From Byssochlamys sp. IMV 00236 (taxonomy: Eukaryota; Ascomycota; Eurotiomycetes; Eurotiales; Thermoascaceae): a stretch of DNA of 64,000 nucleotides. Positions 24,161 to 34,267 of the stretch are shown here, one piece after another; position 1 is the stretch's first letter, and each line of letters starts with the position of its first letter. The notes beneath the pieces were generated by a model. That model was not told the DNA's origin, searched no databases, and worked only from the letters and a program-made list of their open reading frames with translations. The stretch is from NCBI GenBank assembly GCA_001931875.2, contig MSJH02000544.1, positions 1 through 64,000 of the forward strand, given 5' to 3'. Made by a program: the position numbers and the translations under genes.

Positions 24161-25811
24161 ATGCAAGCCGTCCACAGGCAATTTGGGAAGTTTATGAAAC
24201 GGTTGCCCGACGACAGCCAAGTCTCGGTGCTTCTGAAGGACTTTGACGATGCTGATCAGCTACTGGGACGAGTACGTTTGATCTCTCCCCAACCGCTTTT
24301 GCGCATTCTCAAGAGCTAATATCATGCGACAAAATTTCCAGATCATTGACTCGTCGCAAGCCTGGCGTGACGCATGGACGTCTATTTTGACCTATCAGTC
24401 CCGACTGGTCGCCGAATTCGAAGGCCTATACGCGCCCGTGGTTGGATCTTCTGAAAGTACCACGGAGAGGGAACCGGTTCCGACGCCCGAGAAGACGCTG
24501 GCGAGGACAACCAAGCTGCGTGAGGAATATGAAGATCTTCGGAAAGATTTATTGGAGGTCGTCAATTCTGTCGATGACAGGATGATCAGACCGGCCTCCC
24601 AGGCTAAAGACTACCTGACTCCGATGAAGAAGACGATCAAGAAGCGGGAAGATAAAAAGGTTAGTTCGCGTTCGTTCGCATCGAAAGTGTGGAACTTTGC
24701 AAAGATTGGCTGACGAGTTGCAATCTATTAGCTGGATTTCGAGCGATATCAGAGTCGGCTCGATAATTCCCGCAAAAAAACAAGGCGCTCAGATCGTGAG
24801 AATGCTGCATTGGCAAAGACAGAGGCGGACTGGGCAAAAGCGAAAGATGTATGATCTTTCCTTCCTGGAATATATATATCTAGAACCTCAAAAGCTGACC
24901 GCAGAAAGATCTACGATGCCGCAGATGATAACCTGCGACAGCACCTACCAGGGATTATCTCAGTCACTTTCTCACTGATTCCCCAGCTCCTGGCGGCGCA
25001 GATTGAGATCCAGAATACCCTGCTAGCTCACTGTTACACCTCACTCCATAATTATTGCGGAGAGGAAGGATTTCCATCTCCGCCAGCTGAGATGGATCAG
25101 ATCATCCAAGTCTTCGAGATGGACTTCCTTCCCGTCCAGCAGCAGATAGAAAGCCTTAGCTGCATCGCCAAGGTTAAAAGCCGGCAACAGTCCGCTCATG
25201 GTCGGGAGAGTTCGCAGGGGAATGGCCTGAACTCGCGTCGTCCGAGCAGTCACGCGGAGAGCAAACCTGCTCTGTCATCTATGCCATCATCTCTGCCAGC
25301 CGGCGCGCGCATCCCTCCGTCGCCATCCTACTCGACGAAGCCACGCATCAACAACAGTCCCTCTCCTTCTGCATCCACCTATCTCACACCAGCGAGCTCC
25401 ATCGCAGACTCGGATCACTCGAACTATCAGTCCACCCCCGCCTTGTCGCCCGCAGGACCCGCCTTCTCGCCTGCAGGTCCCAAGTCAGATTACTTCGCCC
25501 GGGATAGACAGCCTTCAACAGCCACTAACGGATCTTCTGGATCTTCTGCATTTCTCAGTCCTGGGGCAGGTACGAATGTTATGGGTATTGTAAAGAAGAA
25601 GCCTCCGCCACCGCCGCCTTCTAGAGCTGCTTCCTCGCCTGCTATATTCGTCACGGCCCTCTACGACTTTGGAGGCCAAGGTGCAGGAGATCTTGCATTT
25701 AGAGCAGGCGATCAGATTCGTGTGCTCAAGAAGACTGAGAGTACGGATGATTGGTGGGACGGCGAGCTTCGAGGCGTAAAAGGGAGCTTTCCGGCGAATT
25801 ATTGCGAGTAA
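24161..25811 (+). CDS. BAR domain-SH3 protein (Rvs167/amphiphysin-like)
   Basis: Four exons: 24161-24271, 24342-24659, 24732-24848 and 24909-25811. The introns are 70, 72 and 60 bases, and the product is 482 residues. The first ~255 residues form a BAR-type helical domain (LDFERYQSRLDNSRKKTRRS, AKTEADWAKAKDIYD, EIQNTLLAHCYTSLHNY). A Ser/Pro-rich linker with PPPPPPS follows. The last ~55 residues are an SH3 domain (FVTALYDFGGQGAGDLAFR, DDWWDGELRGVKGSFPANYCE). Proteins of this layout bind and bend membrane at actin patches during endocytosis. The N-terminal start differs from Rvs167 proper, so it may be a paralogous Hob/Rvs-like member. Confidence 0.9.
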
Positions 25812-26447
25812 TACGATACCTACTCTGAATGTCCTAGGCTGGGTCAGGATATATGTTGTTGCATTGGTCATTGCATTCAGAGAATATCTGAGTTAGCTCA
25901 GGGATACACGCTCTAACTAGTTAATATTGGTCGGTCGTTATGTAATTTCACGAGAGGATTTCGTGGCTCCATGATATATGCTATGGATGTCAATGGGGTA
26001 ATGGTAATAATTTATGAAGCAAACCAATATGAGATGACAGAAAGACCCACTGAATACCGCCTGCTTGACCTGTGTTGCTTTGTACCAAATTCCACAAGTA
26101 TCCCTGAAACTTCGAAAGCTAGATGGGATCTTCCAGTACGGAAATCATTTCTAGTCCTAGTTCAGCCATGAGTCGAGGTAGTTGAAAGTCGGAAGGTTAT
26201 CCAACAGGACGCTTGCTTCCTGTTTGCATATAGTACTCCTGTCTATAATACAACTGTCAGAGTAAAGCTAACTATATACGTTGTCGCCTCACCAGACACG
26301 ATAATAAATACAAGTGTGTGAATAACCCTGTATGGCCCCTTTGTGGTAGCGACTCCAATCGGATAACAAACCAGAAGGACGGCCCCTCTCTAGTTTCCTT
26401 CACTGATCGGAAAGAACGCACAGGTGTTTGTTGAAGGGAATCTCAAT
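25812..26447. other. intergenic between convergent genes
   Basis: 3' flanks of the BAR-SH3 gene and of the large disordered-protein gene. No further feature was recognised. Confidence 0.5.
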
Positions 26448-29267
26448 CTATAAGAATGCTGGCTCGGAGCTATCGGACGTCGTATTTTGCTGGCGTCGGC
26501 TGTTCAAGAACATGTCAACCATACGCTTGCTGCTAATAGTTGACCGGAGCTCTTGGAGCTTCATGTGGTCGTCCAAGGCCATATTACTGTATGAAGGAAT
26601 CGAGCTAGTCCTCGAGTTTTCTTTTGCTGACCTCACGGTATCCCGACGACTGCGGATTGATTGAAACTGTACCCCTTTTGCGTCTCTAAAGGGGCTGTTT
26701 TGATGCTGCTCACGGAGTGAATACCTCTGCCGAAGCCTGTTTGGCTCTCGTCTGGGAGTAGGTGATTCCGGGACTTGGGTTGACCCGTCTGACTCTGACA
26801 CTGAATAGGTCCCAGGTTGGTCTCTTGCAGCGTCTTCTTTCGAAGACGAGACAGGTGATAGTTTAGGCGCCTGCTCAGAGCCTCCGAATACGTCAGTCTT
26901 CTCGCCGTGATTCTGCACTTGCGTTGTGTTAGAAGATTTCCGTAGCGACAAGGATTTGACTCTACTTTGCGAACGATATAATGGCCTCGAAAAATTATTC
27001 TGTACCGGAATCTGCAGTTCTTCGAGAGGATTCCGGCTCTTGGAGATCTCATGTCCTATGAGGCTCTCAGGATGCTGAGGCTCCTGGTCGTCGATTTGCG
27101 TGTCTTCCCTGTAATGTTCTCTTGCTAGCGGCTGGCCCAGTGGTGCGCCACAACTGTGCTTGTCAATTCTAGCCATCTCAGAGCTCATCCAGGTTTGCCA
27201 ATCTCCGCTTGGTTTAATAGACACAACGGGAGGCTGAGAACTGGTCACTCTTCTTGGGGAAACGTATTTTGTCCTCTGGCTTTCGAATATCGTAGCCATA
27301 CCTCGCGCATCTGAAGATCTAGGTGAATTATCGACATGCACCATTGGCCCCTGCTGCCTAGGGCTGTTACCACCTGTTGTCCTGGAGTATACGCTGGGAG
27401 AGTCCGGTTCGATCTCTCCATGGACGAGTCTAGAGACGATAACGCTTCCAGAATCATCATCAGAATAATCCCGTGCTCTATCCATCGAAGCCATGGCCCG
27501 TCTGTATGGACTCGGTGTTTCCGGTTTGTCGCAAGGAGATGTTGGGAAGAACGTGGGCCCAGATTCTCTTAAAGGTCGGGATGATCGATAGTGAGATGTC
27601 TTGCTCTGACGCTCGTTGTGTTGCACTCGGTTTTGACCTCCCGAATAAGGGTTCCGGACAGGAGATGGGCTTTGTGTGCTGAAGGGCCGTACATTGGCTG
27701 TGAAATATGATGTTGTCGATTTCATCGACGCCTCACTTGGCACCTGACGAATACTACGGCTACTGCGCAAAGAGTAGACAGATGAAGCTCTTTCGGGGAT
27801 GGGTTGGCCCCCTGGAACACTGCCAACAAGTATCTGCTCATCTTGCTGTAGAGCATTATTATCGATACGTTTCATCAACGCGGAGTAAACACGTTGAGTA
27901 TCGACGGAGCCATCCAGTTTGTGAGCGCTGGGCCTTGCCCTTAACGGTTTGCTGAATGCAGAATATCCACGTCTAACATAGCTTTCTGGCGTAGTAAACC
28001 CAGACGACTGCGCAGGGTCTCCGTACTCTCGGATAATACACAAATGATTGCTGTCGACCGGGTTCCTGGTCGCAATGGTATTGGCTGCAGTGGAATCTGT
28101 CCAGCTTGTCACACGTGAGTTCGACGTGCAAAGACTCTCAGAGCTTTTCATCATTCGCACGGTTGGGGCTTCGCTGACACGACTCTCCATAGAATCACGG
28201 TAGTACTCGTAAGGTGCACCCTCAGAATAGTTATTTTCGGTTGGGGTCTCCGGCAAGACGCCGGTATCTGCTTCTCTTCGTGTCGAGATGTAATCACCAA
28301 ACTGTGACTGAGGAGAGTACAGATTCTGATGTGGAAGCTTTTGCTCGGTAGAATTTGCTCGCCCGAATACACGTTTCAATCCATTCTTTATTGTAGATAC
28401 TGACAGAGTCCGGAATTTCGAACGGAGACCTCTTCCTGTTTGTTCCGTCCAGAAAGGGACAGAGTCGAGCGCGCTTCCAGACTCACTAGAGGCTCTAATC
28501 GTCTTCCTCAGTGGCTTTTGTCCTCGCCTGTGTTTCAGGGCAAGAAGGGATGACCGGCGTTGTTCCCCTTGGTGTTCCATATCCCTCAAGTACTGATCGC
28601 GGGCCAGCTGTATGGCTGCATCATGACTTTTAGTATGTCTCAACGGTTGAGAATGTTGGTTTCTCCCTTTGAAGAAGGACATAGACCGTCTCAGACTTCC
28701 ATGTTGAGGATGATCCCCGGATCCTTCCTTTTGTACGTGACTTCCGCTTGCAAGGCCTGCCGTTCGACTGTCGGTGAAATCGAATGTACGATGTCTAGTG
28801 GAGAACATCGATTTAGCCTTGCGAAGACGTCGATAAGATGAAGGAACAGAAGAATCGCCGCCATCCAGTCCTTGGAACTCGCTGATCGGCGGCAAGATAC
28901 TCGGGGAAGTAGTGCCATCTGCAACAGAGCCTGCAGTAAACGGTATAGAGGGCGATATGCTGGCTATTGACATTTGGCTTACAGAACGTCCCTCATCCGC
29001 AAACCGTATACTCGGGGGACGATGTCTTTGAGTAAAGGCAATGGCCTCATTTCCATTCGTATAGTCGCACGATCCGCGCGAATCGCCTGAGGATCTCTCA
29101 CTTGCGCGCTGGAATGCACGGGAAGCTGCTACCATAGCATGATGTTTGGCGGTTACAGGATCTAGAGGCTCTGGTAGCGGAGGTATCTGACGGCGTTTCT
29201 GAACTGAAGATGTGGATTTGGCACGTCTCAACCGACCTCTCGCGTCGTATGAGGCTCTCGTAGTCAT
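26448..29267 (-). CDS. large disordered protein of unknown function
   Basis: A single uninterrupted frame of 939 residues starting at the ATG at 29267 (TTRASYDARGRLRRAKSTSS). The in-frame codon at 29339 is GTG and was not used. The product is Ser/Arg/Pro-rich and predicted by eye to be mostly disordered. It has short conserved-looking patches, such as TEQTGRGLRSKFRTLSVSTI with NGLKRVFGR (a possible amphipathic basic helix), LPPISEFQGLDGG, and a C-terminal block MALDDHMKLQELRSTIS with MVDMFLNSRRQQ. No known domain, signal peptide or membrane segment is visible. The length of open frame and the codon pattern make it a real gene. The function is unknown; cytoskeletal or cell-cortex scaffolds often look like this, but that is only an analogy. 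Confidence 0.8.
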   Translation of the reverse strand: MTTRASYDARGRLRRAKSTSSVQKRRQIPPLPEPLDPVTAKHHAMVAASRAFQRASERSSGDSRGSCDYTNGNEAIAFTQRHRPPSIRFADEGRSVSQMSIASISPSIPFTAGSVADGTTSPSILPPISEFQGLDGGDSSVPSSYRRLRKAKSMFSTRHRTFDFTDSRTAGLASGSHVQKEGSGDHPQHGSLRRSMSFFKGRNQHSQPLRHTKSHDAAIQLARDQYLRDMEHQGEQRRSSLLALKHRRGQKPLRKTIRASSESGSALDSVPFWTEQTGRGLRSKFRTLSVSTIKNGLKRVFGRANSTEQKLPHQNLYSPQSQFGDYISTRREADTGVLPETPTENNYSEGAPYEYYRDSMESRVSEAPTVRMMKSSESLCTSNSRVTSWTDSTAANTIATRNPVDSNHLCIIREYGDPAQSSGFTTPESYVRRGYSAFSKPLRARPSAHKLDGSVDTQRVYSALMKRIDNNALQQDEQILVGSVPGGQPIPERASSVYSLRSSRSIRQVPSEASMKSTTSYFTANVRPFSTQSPSPVRNPYSGGQNRVQHNERQSKTSHYRSSRPLRESGPTFFPTSPCDKPETPSPYRRAMASMDRARDYSDDDSGSVIVSRLVHGEIEPDSPSVYSRTTGGNSPRQQGPMVHVDNSPRSSDARGMATIFESQRTKYVSPRRVTSSQPPVVSIKPSGDWQTWMSSEMARIDKHSCGAPLGQPLAREHYREDTQIDDQEPQHPESLIGHEISKSRNPLEELQIPVQNNFSRPLYRSQSRVKSLSLRKSSNTTQVQNHGEKTDVFGGSEQAPKLSPVSSSKEDAARDQPGTYSVSESDGSTQVPESPTPRREPNRLRQRYSLREQHQNSPFRDAKGVQFQSIRSRRDTVRSAKENSRTSSIPSYSNMALDDHMKLQELRSTISSKRMVDMFLNSRRQQNTTSDSSEPAFL

Positions 29268-30068
29268 GTTTGGTGAGAGATATCTTGAGTTTATATTCTG
29301 GATGATATACTCTGATGCAAGAAAGGAGATCTGCGACACTGATCGGAATACATGTAGAGCTTGGTATGTACAAGTATGGAGAAGTGGAAAGTCCAGTTAC
29401 CATGATGTTGAGTGTGCAGGAAACAGAACAGGTAGTCACCATCTTGCAACGATGCTGTTTCCTGACAGAGATAAAAATCATAAACAGAGACTGGCAGCAG
29501 AAAGAAGGAGCAACCGTATCATCTTTCTTGTGTGTGAAAATCATTTTCTTACCTTTCATCGCCGATGAGGTGTGGTTGCTGGATAGGTATCTTGTTCCTC
29601 GCAGAAGTGGTTATTTCTTCTGAAGGCTAAAGCGAATTTTACAATGTACTGTAGTTTAGTTATAGCATCTATATCCAACACCTAGAAATAATTGCCTGAT
29701 TGGAGATGTTAGCTACCTAGTAGGTAGCAGGCACAAGGCTGCCTAGTCCTAGTTGAGAATTATGCTTACCACGGGCGGCGTCTGGAAGCACCACACAAAA
29801 ATCAACTCCATACCCAGTCTAGGTTCCTGATGATTGCTGCCTGTGCGGCGTCACCCTGACTCGATATTATTGACAATGAGTCACCCGTCACTGCACATCA
29901 TACGCAGCTGGTACATATCAGAATAACGAAGAGAGTTCTGATTCAAGTATTCATACAATATTGTCGGGGATCACTCAACACGGACATTCCCAGCGTCTGC
30001 CTCAGACGCGAGCTACCATTCAGCTGGTCGCAGATTCTTTCTCTTGGTATCACGGCTTCATCACAAAC
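29268..30068. promoter_or_regulatory. divergent promoter region
   Basis: 800 bases lie between the start codons of the disordered-protein gene (-) and the RNA cyclase gene (+). A short perfect hairpin (GCTACCT AGT AGGTAGC) sits at 29712-29728, followed by an AGGCA/TGCCT inverted pair. No gene is visible. Confidence 0.5.
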
Positions 30069-31601
30069 ATGGCTTCGGGAGAGAAAGAAGAGACCAATAT
30101 TGTACGGATCGATGGCAGGACACTCGAAGGAGGCGGCCAACTTGTGCGAAATGCGTTGGCCCTATCAGCCTTGACCTCTATCCCGGTCACCATCGATCAC
30201 ATTCGCGGAAACAGAAAAGGAAAGACCGGCTTGAAGGGTTCGCACACTGCGGCAGTGAAATTTCTTGCTGAGATTTGCGGAGGACAAGTTTTGGGCGCAC
30301 GTGTCGGGTCATCACAGATAACTTTTTACCCGCAAGGACGATTGAATGAGCCATGCATCAAACCAGAGTACACCATCCAACAATCGACGCCTGGTTCGAT
30401 ATTCCTCGTCTTCCAGGCTTTGTATCCGTACCTGCTCTACGCCGGGGCACGTACTCATGCGCATTGGCCTATAAGACTGAATGTCACCGGTGGAACTAAT
30501 GTTTCGTTTTCTCCTTCGTACGACTATATCGCACAGGTCCTAGTTCCTAATCTTGAAAAGCTAGGTCTGCCACATCTCTCAGTCAACCTGAACAGGCGTG
30601 GATGGGGGACTGGGCCACTTGATCTTGGATCCGTGACATTTGAGATTTCTCCGCTCACATGCGGCCCAACAAAAGATGCGACAAGTGCGCATGATAAATC
30701 ATCCTGTGTTGATACTGACGGAATAGCTGCATCTCAACCTCGGTCCTCAGATCAGGGGGTATTAGACTCGCATGGTCCAAGGTTGGACCGATCCATCCCG
30801 AAATTCCCGTCCTTCAGCATCAGAAGACACAGACGCGGTACTATCGCCCGCATAGAGGTCACGATACTTGCTCCGGAGATCCCTTTACCAATTGATGATA
30901 TACCCAGTGATAGCGATCCAAACACGGCTAGACGACGCTCAAGAACCACAGGAACTTATACTGTTCGTTCGTTCTTGCAAGCGGAAACATGCAGGGGCCT
31001 GGCGGATGCTCTAGCCTCGTTGCCTAGCCATCTATTTTCGAACAGTGATAACAGAATCCCCGTCAAGATACACACATCAGAAGCAACGGGCCACCCTACG
31101 CGTCTTTACGTGCTTCTGGTAGCTCATACTTCCACGGGCTTCAGACTCGGACGCGATGCGTTATTAGATGGCCGTGCAGACAGTGAGTCCACCGAGTCTA
31201 GAAATAATAAACCTGGAAGGCACAGGGACAGACAACACCGCTCTTCGCACTCCAATTCATCTAAAGATAGCATGCGGTCAAGGATCCAACGGATGATCGA
31301 CAGATGCATAACTGACTTTATGGAGGAGTTGCAACCAGCGGAAGGGCCGGGTGACGAAGATAGTACAAGCGGCCCCGATATACGAGGCATCAGCAAAGAA
31401 AAATCATGCGTTGACGTTTTTATGCGGGATCAACTCGTCATTTTTGAAGCTCTTGGAAAGCTCCAAAACACCAGAGATGAATCAGGGACATTAACTGGTA
31501 TAGATGAAGAAATCGAGGAAGACGAGCACAGTTGGAGTATGCATACTCGAACAGCAATGTGGGTGTGCGAGCAGTTCCTGGGGGCCAAAGTCCGAGTTTG
31601 A
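30069..31601 (+). CDS. RNA 3'-terminal phosphate cyclase, enlarged
   Basis: An intronless gene of 510 residues from the ATG at 30069; the longer in-frame start at 29961 is TTG. The N-terminal hallmark of the RTC family is intact: RIDGRTLEGGGQLVRNALAL, then IRGNRKGKTGLKGSH, then VTGGTNVSFSPS and NRRGWGTGP. The C terminus has MHTRTAMWVCEQFLG. RtcA enzymes convert an RNA 3'-phosphate to a 2',3'-cyclic phosphate using ATP; the related Rcl1 lacks this activity and works in 18S rRNA processing. The segments above look like the cyclase branch. Typical members have about 340-370 residues. The extra length lies in polar insertions at about 198-240, 370-402 and 418-441. Confidence 0.9.
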   Translation: MASGEKEETNIVRIDGRTLEGGGQLVRNALALSALTSIPVTIDHIRGNRKGKTGLKGSHTAAVKFLAEICGGQVLGARVGSSQITFYPQGRLNEPCIKPEYTIQQSTPGSIFLVFQALYPYLLYAGARTHAHWPIRLNVTGGTNVSFSPSYDYIAQVLVPNLEKLGLPHLSVNLNRRGWGTGPLDLGSVTFEISPLTCGPTKDATSAHDKSSCVDTDGIAASQPRSSDQGVLDSHGPRLDRSIPKFPSFSIRRHRRGTIARIEVTILAPEIPLPIDDIPSDSDPNTARRRSRTTGTYTVRSFLQAETCRGLADALASLPSHLFSNSDNRIPVKIHTSEATGHPTRLYVLLVAHTSTGFRLGRDALLDGRADSESTESRNNKPGRHRDRQHRSSHSNSSKDSMRSRIQRMIDRCITDFMEELQPAEGPGDEDSTSGPDIRGISKEKSCVDVFMRDQLVIFEALGKLQNTRDESGTLTGIDEEIEEDEHSWSMHTRTAMWVCEQFLGAKVRV

Positions 31602-34109
31602 AGGGTGGCATGATAATAATAATGATAATAATACACCTCTAGATTTGGCTGCAAATGGTTATAGAGCAGCCGGAATGTATTGGTAGTTTCAGCCGCCCGT
31701 ATTCTCGATCATCTGATAACCCACAATCATAAAGATCATTGTCAGTCAGATAAGATTACAACAACTTCTGTCTTCTGAACCCGAAACCAGACGAATGAAG
31801 GAATTGATAGACTCGGTGTCGGTCTATTGATGACTCCGCAAGAAGTGGGCTTCAAACTTAAAGCGAGCAAGAAGTCTAGACCCCAACATTAACTGGAAGA
31901 TCACCACATAATCCCTGGCTGCACGATAGCTATCTATCTGCTATTTCAAAGTCCTCCCAGATTCTCCGGGAAAAGCCCCCTAGATATCAGATGTAAACGC
32001 ATCACATTTTCTCGGAAAAAGGCCCCTTTCGGCCTTTTGCCGACGAAGAAGAAGCTCCAAGCCACGCATGCAACGCCACTAGGCAGGGGAGCCTCCGCGT
32101 TATCAGCATTCCGAATGCCATGCCATACCGATGAAGCTACGACGACATGCGCGGTCAAAGACGGCCGGCCCTTGGTTGAGTATGGTATTGTCCTAAGTGC
32201 TAAGTACTCGAACCACCTCGTGTTGTGGAGAGATGGGTCGTAAGCATATGCGTATACATCCAGTTAGGACCAACTACAATCCATCTTGCTTATTCCACAA
32301 ACGCATCGTCAGAAAACAGGGAAAATGCCATGTTAAATTAACCATTTCACACTGGATCGTCCAACTTAAAGCAAATTAAAGGCGAGACAAGGGGCAAAGT
32401 CAAAAAAGGTTGAACGCAGTCACCGCACAGTGATCCCATCCCATCCCGATCAGACCAGACCCTGCCGGCTCGGGCGGATCTAGAACTACATACTGTAAGT
32501 ACTAGATACACGGCGGGATCTATTGGGCCACGCGGATCAACTGGGAATATGGTACACATTACCATAAATTACTGGAGTGGGAATTTCGACATGGAATTGA
32601 GCTGTGAATAAGTAGGGATAGATGATAACTAACAGACAGCATCTTTAGTACTTAGATTCACATCGAAGTAACTCAAGAGAGTAATGCATAATCCGAACAG
32701 TATTCCCACTATAAGCAATAATGTGGCTCGGCCCATCCCTGCATATACCTAACCCATGCCGTCTTCCTTGCACCTGTATTAACTTTATTAACTCGTGGCG
32801 CAGTTGCAGCAGCAACAGTAGTAGTACTACTACATAGCGGAACAGTAACCAACCAAAACGGAACTTCATCAACTAAAACTTGTTATCCGGATAAAGGTAC
32901 GTAATCATTATAAGCACCTCTAAGTAGAGTCTCTTCCGACACACGGCTTCGGATCGGATCGGATACTAGGTAGAGCACTGCTTGCCGTGAAAGTGAAATG
33001 ATAAAATAATAATGCATACGCATAACTCTCCGAATGGAGAATTAAGTACTACATTATTATTGTTACTACCATTGCTACTATGCATTGCATACTACAATCC
33101 ACTGTATTATTGTTATTATTATCGGCCTAAGCTATCGTACTAGTAAGTAATCTATCACATTCTTCATCCCTAAAGCCTGGAAGTCTTGCAGTACAATTTG
33201 AGACCAGGCAGGTTTCGAGTCACAGAGAGAGAGGGAGCTCGTGCGTTACTACACTAACTAACTAACTAACTACTGTATGTATTATTGTATTATTCTGTAC
33301 TAAACACCCAGATTCAATCCCAATGCCAAGATGGGTGCGGGGAAGGGGGAGAATTCTATTAAGAAAACTAACAAGAGTCATTCGTATTCGTATCCCGGTC
33401 CACTATTATACTCGATTAGTGACTTGTATGAACATGATATAGATATATACTGTCGAAGTATTTCGTCTTCTCGATTTTATATACAGTAATTAATCTACAG
33501 AGATTAAGTTACTCTGAAAGTGCTTTACACTACGTGATGGATGCGAACTCCACAAACCCCAGATTCTGTCACCAGTCATTGTGGTGTGGAGGAAGGAAGG
33601 GTTGCTAAGTAGTACCATACATAACTCCAGCTTGTCTAGTAAACGATGCAGTAACTAAGTGGAATTTATCCCTGGAGATCTAGAATATTCGTATAGAGAG
33701 TCTGATAGGTCCGTCGCTAGAGTCTACGTATCATAGCCGCAAGGGTTACACTGCAATTTCGCATGGTCTGGTCTGACGGTCTAGGAAGGTGGATGAATGG
33801 GACCTCGTGGATGGATGGATGGATGGGCCTTCATGATCCTTCCGTTTGCGGCCCTCTTGACAGGTAACAAGAGTGCGGAGCGGAAAAAGGATCCGAATTA
33901 TGGCGTCTACAACCTTGTGTGTGTGTGCAATGGTTCTCTCTCCGCACTTCATTCTAGATGGGGACTACAATGATTGTTATTAATGAATGAGATGGGATTG
34001 GATTTGGAAAATCTCCATGGTAATCGAGTAGAAAGTAAAGTGCCGCGCCGTACATATCTCCCGTCTCATCTGGCATGGATATCATACTGATGTTGAGAAT
34101 ACCTAGGAC

Positions 34110-34146
34110 TAAGCGGAGACATAAGCGGAATAAGCGGCATAAGCGA
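34110..34146 (+). repeat. four TAAGCGR iterations
   Basis: TAAGCGG at 34110-34116, 34122-34128 and 34131-34137, and TAAGCGA at 34140-34146. The start-to-start spacing is 12, 9 and 9 bases. It looks like a small direct-repeat array; the function is unknown. Confidence 0.75.
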
Positions 34147-34245
34147 CAGTAATTGTTCGTTGTAAAGCTGACAGGTGGTCCGAAAGTGGTAATTATTAAC
34201 GCATGGTCAGAGGCTCAGAGCATAGTTATCCAAAGGGCGAGGGTC

Positions 34246-34267
34246 ACGACGGTGGATCCGCCGTCGT
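34246..34267. repeat. 22-base near-perfect palindrome
   Basis: ACGACGG T GGATCC G CCGTCGT, an inverted repeat around a GGATCC centre with a single mismatched pair. It could be a dimeric protein site or a hairpin. Confidence 0.7.

Noticed and set aside
29268..29339. 24-residue upstream extension of the disordered-protein gene
   Set aside because: It would need a GTG start at 29339. The ATG at 29267 is the first in frame.
29961..30068. 36-residue upstream extension of the RNA cyclase
   Set aside because: It starts with TTG. The ATG at 30069 is followed a few codons later by the conserved RIDGRTLEGGGQ motif.
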